From NCBI RefSeq assembly GCF_020382885.2, contig NC_058496.1:7556501-7620500 (forward strand): 64,000 nt of DNA, written 5' to 3'. This stretch comes from Scatophagus argus. Its lineage: Eukaryota; Chordata; Actinopteri; Scatophagidae. The notes below the pieces were generated by a model that saw nothing but the letters and a program-made list of their open reading frames with translations, had not been told where the DNA came from and ran no database searches. A program made the position numbers and the translations under genes. Positions 62,501 through 64,000 of this stretch are shown here, in pieces; the stretch's first letter is position 1; every line of letters begins with the position of its first letter.

Positions 62501-63911
62501 CTAGCATGTCTGGTCTTCACTTGGTGAAAAAAGGACGTGAACACAGAAAGATGGATTTACAGAGGGACTTCACTGTGGCCTCTCCTGCTGAGTTTGTCAC
62601 TCGGTTTGGTGGCACCCGTGTCATTGAAAAAGTAAGAATGAAAATCAGTTCCTGTGTATGTTTAGAAGAGCTTAAGTTGGGGCTCCAGGTCCAGTTCAGT
62701 TTTAAACTGAAATCCAGTTGCCCCAATTTAAGCTCTTCTAAGCAAAATGACTGACTGACTGAATGAATGAATGAGTGAATGAATGAAAATCTACACAGAC
62801 TTCATGTGTATGTTTGAGTCTTTATTTTTTGTTGCTTAATGACAGATCATTTCTGGTTTCTGTTTCCCTTGCAGGTACTGATAGCCAACAACGGTATAGC
62901 TGCAGTCAAATGTATGCGTTCTATCCGTCGCTGGTCCTACGAAATGTTTCGCAATGAAAGGACCATTCGTTTTGTGGTCATGGTGACTCCTGAAGACTTG
63001 AAAGCTAATGCAGGTCATTGTTAGCCTGATGCTTATCTCTCTTTTTTTTTAATTACCTAGCAGTTATCACCAGTTGCTTACCTGAATGAGGGCCAGAGAA
63101 AATGAAAGTTTGCACTGAATAAATTATTATGTGTTGCTCTTTTCCCTCACAGAATACATTAAAATGGCAGACCATTATGTTCCTGTGCCTGGTGGTCCCA
63201 ACAACAACAATTATGCCAACGTAGAGCTGATAGTGGACATTGCTAAAAGAATCCCAGTGCAGGTATTCTTCACCATTTATCTAAACAACAGTTTTCTTTC
63301 TGTTAATGCAAAACTGTGATAAATGATTACGTGTGTGTGTGTGTGTGTGTGTGTATTAACAGGCTGTGTGGGCTGGATGGGGTCATGCCTCAGAAAACCC
63401 CAAACTGCCTGAGCTGTTGAACAAAGCAGGGATATCATTCTTAGGTAAAATCCACTTTGAAACCAGTGAATGTTCACGTTATTTTAATTTGGTTTATTTA
63501 TACCTGTGTCATCGTGATGTGACTGATCTTTTCTCAGGGCCATCCAGTAAAGCCATGTGGGCTCTAGGGGACAAGGTGGCTTCTTCCATTGTGGCTCAGA
63601 GTGCTGACATTCCCACTCTACCATGGAGCGGATCAGGTGACGCTTTACCTCCCACGCTGTCTCAGTTCACATAATGTATAGCAGCACAAGCTGTACTGTG
63701 GACTCTGTGATATGAGTCATTTTAAAGCTCATATCTGTGCATCTGTATAGATTAAATACAGTGTTTTTTCTGTGGTGTCCATGTGTGTCATGGTGCTCCA
63801 GGTCTGAGGGTGGACTGGGCTGAGGAAGACCAAAAACTGGGCAATGTAATCAGTGTTCCTCCTGAGGTTTACACAAAGGGCTGTGTTCAAGATGTGGAAG
63901 ATGGGCTTGCA
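59446..63911 (+). CDS. acacb: Acetyl-CoA carboxylase beta (ACC2), 5' part (partial)
   Basis: Seven coding exons encode the first 409 residues: 59446-59999, 62499-62631, 62875-63013, 63153-63262, 63363-63444, 63538-63636, 63802-63911; the gene runs off the right edge. ACC2 carboxylates acetyl-CoA to malonyl-CoA at the mitochondrial surface, restraining CPT1 and fatty-acid oxidation. The beta form is supported by the hydrophobic N-terminus (residues 2-18, [17 protein letters not shown]), which anchors ACC2, and by [18 protein letters not shown]. The AMPK-site context PSMSGLHLV is present, with the target serine at about 189. The biotin-carboxylase domain starts at [20 protein letters not shown]. 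An in-frame TGA directly precedes the chosen ATG, so no upstream in-frame start exists in this exon. The exon begins at 59426 after TTGTTGCAG. Catalytic ATP-grasp residues, biotin and carboxyltransferase parts are outside the window. Confidence 0.95.
62662..62741 (+). repeat. 80-base near-perfect hairpin in acacb intron 2
   Basis: The outer 22 bases of each arm (TTAGAAGAGCTTAA[G/A]TTGGGGC) pair with one mismatch, and the inner part pairs again around CAGTTTTAAACTGA. It could be a microRNA-like precursor or a tiny foldback transposon. It is followed directly by a (TGAA)n repeat. Confidence 0.75.
62748..62788. repeat. (TGAC/TGAA)n tetranucleotide repeat
   Basis: Tandem TGAC units give way to TGAA units next to the hairpin in acacb intron 2. 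Confidence 0.8.
63331..63354. repeat. (GT)12 microsatellite
   Basis: Pure GT dinucleotide run in acacb intron 4, ending eight bases before the next exon. Confidence 0.9.
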
Positions 63912-64000
63912 GTAAGCATATTTAAACATTTAACAACATCATCATAATAATTTATACACATTTGTTTTTTTACCTAAATGACTCTGTTTCAAGAGCGGCA

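Overview
The window is vertebrate nuclear DNA, most likely from a ray-finned (teleost) fish with a fairly compact genome, probably percomorph-like. The reasons are multi-exon genes with short GT-AG introns and tightly conserved vertebrate proteins, many CA/GT and GA microsatellites, and Tc1/mariner fragments of a type common in fish. There are no prokaryotic features, no CRISPR array, and no recognisable retrovirus, LTR element or Polinton.

Eight protein-coding genes were read exon by exon. From left to right they are: the 5' end of aifm3 (minus strand, two coding exons, the rest lies off the left edge); a single-exon claudin of the CLDN22/24 type (minus); lztr1 (minus, 19 coding exons, complete); gal3st1 (minus, two coding exons, complete); pes1 (minus, 15 exons, complete); p2rx2 (plus, 12 exons, complete); pole (minus, 48 exons, complete); and the 5' end of acacb (plus, seven coding exons, the rest lies off the right edge). 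All reconstructed coding sequences keep frame across their junctions. Predicted lengths are Lztr1 780, claudin 218, Gal3st1 425, Pes1 583, P2rx2 415 and Pole 2295 residues.

The genes do not form a pathway: they are ordinary housekeeping or tissue genes (Rho/Ras-family ubiquitin adaptor, sulfatide synthesis, ribosome biogenesis, ATP-gated channel, leading-strand polymerase, malonyl-CoA synthesis). What is notable is the linkage. From memory of the human map, AIFM3/LZTR1 and GAL3ST1/PES1 are on 22q, P2RX2/POLE and ACACB are on 12q24, and the claudin resembles genes on 4q35. The tail-to-tail P2RX2/POLE pair and the GAL3ST1/PES1 pair are kept.

The most interesting points are these. P2rx2 has non-canonical residues at two ATP-contact sites (first lysine to leucine, NFR to YYR). 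Two introns begin with GC rather than GT (lztr1 and pole). An 80-base near-perfect hairpin lies in acacb intron 2. Two copies of one Tc1-like family sit in pes1 and pole introns, each keeping a different part. An out-of-frame ATG lies ten bases before the acacb start. I found no convincing undescribed biological system. The remaining intergenic stretches hold microsatellites, repeat debris and possible untranslated exons.
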